DNA of 6,300 bases from assembly GCA_007117945.1 (NCBI GenBank), contig SKTN01000299.1:1-6300 (forward strand), read 5' to 3'. Shown in pieces: positions 5,087 to 6,300 of the stretch. Under the pieces are notes generated by a model. That model had not been told where the DNA came from. It ran no database searches and saw nothing but the letters and a program-made list of their open reading frames with translations. The stretch comes from Nitriliruptoraceae bacterium. GTDB lineage: Bacteria; Actinomycetota; Nitriliruptoria; Nitriliruptorales; Nitriliruptoraceae. Positions within the stretch are counted from its first letter, which is position 1. Every line of letters starts with the position of its first letter. The translations under genes and the position numbers were made by a program.

Positions 5087-6300
5087 GTGTCCCGGTCGTC
5101 TCCGCTCCCACCCCTCACGCGGGCCCGTAGCCGTGTGCTCATGGCCCTGCGCTCCCTGCCGGGCCTGATCGACCCGATCTCCGCGGAGCTCCAGGGTCGT
5201 GTCCGCCGGGAGAACCTCCGGCGGCTGCGGCTGATGGGTGCCGTCGCCGCGGTGGTCAGCCTGCTGCACCTCGGCGTCTTCGCGGTCCTCGACACCAGCG
5301 ACCCCGCTCAGGCGCGCTGGCGGGTCGGGATCCTGGTGGCCCACAGCATCCTGCTGGGCGGCGCGCTGGTGGTCCGTGCCGTTGCGGGCCGGATCGCCGC
5401 GTCGGACCGGGCCGAGCGGGGCGCTGCCATCCTCACCGGGGTCGTGTTGGTGGGCGTGCTGGGGCTCGGTGTGGGCATCGCCGTGCTGGATCAGCTCGTG
5501 ACCGACAGCATCACGCCCTTCGTGGTCGCCAACGCCGTGGCGGGCCTGGTGCTCGTGGTCGGTCCCCGGGTGACCCTGCTCGCCTACCCCGCGGGGGTCG
5601 CGGCCTTCGCCCTGGCGCTGCCGCTGACCCAGACGGACCCCTCGGTGCTGACCTCCAACCAGGTCAACGGCAGCACCGCCGGGGCGATCGGTCTGGGACT
5701 GGCCCTGCTGCGGTGGCGGGCGGAGGTGCGCGATCACGTCCTCATGCGCCGCATCGAGGTCCAGCAGCGCCAGCTCGAGGAACGCAACGAGGAACTCGCG
5801 CGCCTGGCGGCCTACGACCCCCTGACGGGGCTGCTGAACCGGCGGCAGTTCGAGCTGCAGTTCGACCAGGAGCTGGCGCGACACCGGCGCGCGGGGGAGC
5901 GGTGCAGCCTGCTGCTGCTCGATCTCGATCGGTTCAAGGCCGTCAACGACGTCCACGGGCACCCCGTCGGCGACGCCCTGCTCACCGCCCTCGGGACCAC
6001 GGTGTCCAGTCGACTGCGTGCCAGTGACCTCCTCGCCCGGTGGGGCGGTGAGGAGTTCCTGATCCTGCTCACGGAGACGGGGCGCGACGCCGCGGTGGTC
6101 GTCGCGGAGGATCTGCGCGCCGGCGTGGCGGCGACCGACCTCGACGTCGGCCTGTCCGAGCCCCTGACGATCACGGTGTCGGTGGGCGTCGCGGAGGTCA
6201 GCACGGACGCGGAGGAGGCGCTGGCCGAGGCCTACCGCCGGGCCGACGCCGCGCTGTACGCCGCCAAGGACCGTGGGCGTGACCGGGTGGCCGTCGACGC
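5087..6300 (+). CDS. membrane-anchored GGDEF diguanylate cyclase (3' end outside window)
   Basis: 404 codons are visible and the frame is still open at the edge. It should make c-di-GMP from two GTP. The N-terminus (1-48) is basic and cytoplasmic. Hydrophobic segments at about 50-68, 80-96, 115-134, 145-159, 162-180 and possibly 196-208 form a five- or six-helix membrane sensor that I cannot assign to a named family. A charged, probably coiled-coil helix (about 211-241) leads into the GGDEF domain from DPLTGLLNRR (244-253). Catalytic features are present: metal-binding D279 in LDLDRFK, N287, GHPVGD with D296, and the signature GGEEF at 320-324. The inhibitory I-site RxxD is R311-A-S-D314, five residues before the signature, so product feedback is expected. 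The end of the visible sequence (ADAALYAAKDRGRDRV) is the usual GGDEF C-terminus, so the domain is nearly complete; whether an EAL or other domain follows cannot be seen. There is no operon link with polA. Confidence 0.92.
   Translation, partial: MSRSSPLPPLTRARSRVLMALRSLPGLIDPISAELQGRVRRENLRRLRLMGAVAAVVSLLHLGVFAVLDTSDPAQARWRVGILVAHSILLGGALVVRAVAGRIAASDRAERGAAILTGVVLVGVLGLGVGIAVLDQLVTDSITPFVVANAVAGLVLVVGPRVTLLAYPAGVAAFALALPLTQTDPSVLTSNQVNGSTAGAIGLGLALLRWRAEVRDHVLMRRIEVQQRQLEERNEELARLAAYDPLTGLLNRRQFELQFDQELARHRRAGERCSLLLLDLDRFKAVNDVHGHPVGDALLTALGTTVSSRLRASDLLARWGGEEFLILLTETGRDAAVVVAEDLRAGVAATDLDVGLSEPLTITVSVGVAEVSTDAEEALAEAYRRADAALYAAKDRGRDRVAVD

Noticed and set aside
5135..5143. GTG 5135 or ATG 5141 as the start of the GGDEF gene.
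   Set aside because: Neither has a Shine-Dalgarno sequence; GAGGA six bases before GTG 5087 is much better.
5006..5962. Minus-strand open frame of 318 codons at the right end.
   Set aside because: It is antisense to the GGDEF gene, which has the better start signal and complete catalytic motifs.
1..6300. Mobile element, CRISPR array, phage or defence cassette.
   Set aside because: No transposase, integrase, spaced repeat array or defence-type domain was seen; the tRNA 3' end is not duplicated elsewhere in the window as an attachment site would be.

Overview
This is a GC-rich, strongly GC3-biased stretch whose content points to an actinobacterium. It holds a PdtaR-type ANTAR response regulator, a Tyr-type DNA polymerase I without a proofreading site, frequent GTG starts preceded by clear Shine-Dalgarno sequences, and stem-loops without U-tracts at transcript ends. 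The pairing of pdtaR and polA within a few kilobases resembles the Mycobacterium tuberculosis Rv1626-Rv1629 neighbourhood. The thioredoxin-TPR gene between them and the diguanylate cyclase after polA (where mycobacteria carry rpsA) suggest a different, perhaps deep-branching, lineage; genus cannot be read from this window.

Layout, left to right. A complete tRNA-Leu(CAA) lies at 4-90, followed by a GC-rich hairpin. pdtaR (241-876, +) follows after a structured leader. A 228-bp non-coding gap with a perfect 13-bp inverted repeat separates it from the convergent gene cnoX/ybbN-like thioredoxin-TPR (2004-1105, -). A 107-bp divergent promoter region containing a DnaA-box-like site leads to polA (2112-4784, +). 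A 302-bp gap rich in palindromes and TGCA-centred motifs follows. A membrane-bound GGDEF diguanylate cyclase (5087 to beyond 6300, +) starts near the end and is cut by the window edge.

How they fit together: all genes are housekeeping or signalling genes rather than an accessory cassette. polA serves replication and repair, the thioredoxin-TPR protein serves protein redox and folding, pdtaR regulates at the RNA level under a histidine kinase that is not in the window, and the GGDEF protein makes c-di-GMP. There are no mobile elements, CRISPR arrays, phage genes or defence-like modules. I found no convincing new biological system. The second-look items are non-coding structures and individual residue changes in otherwise well-known families.
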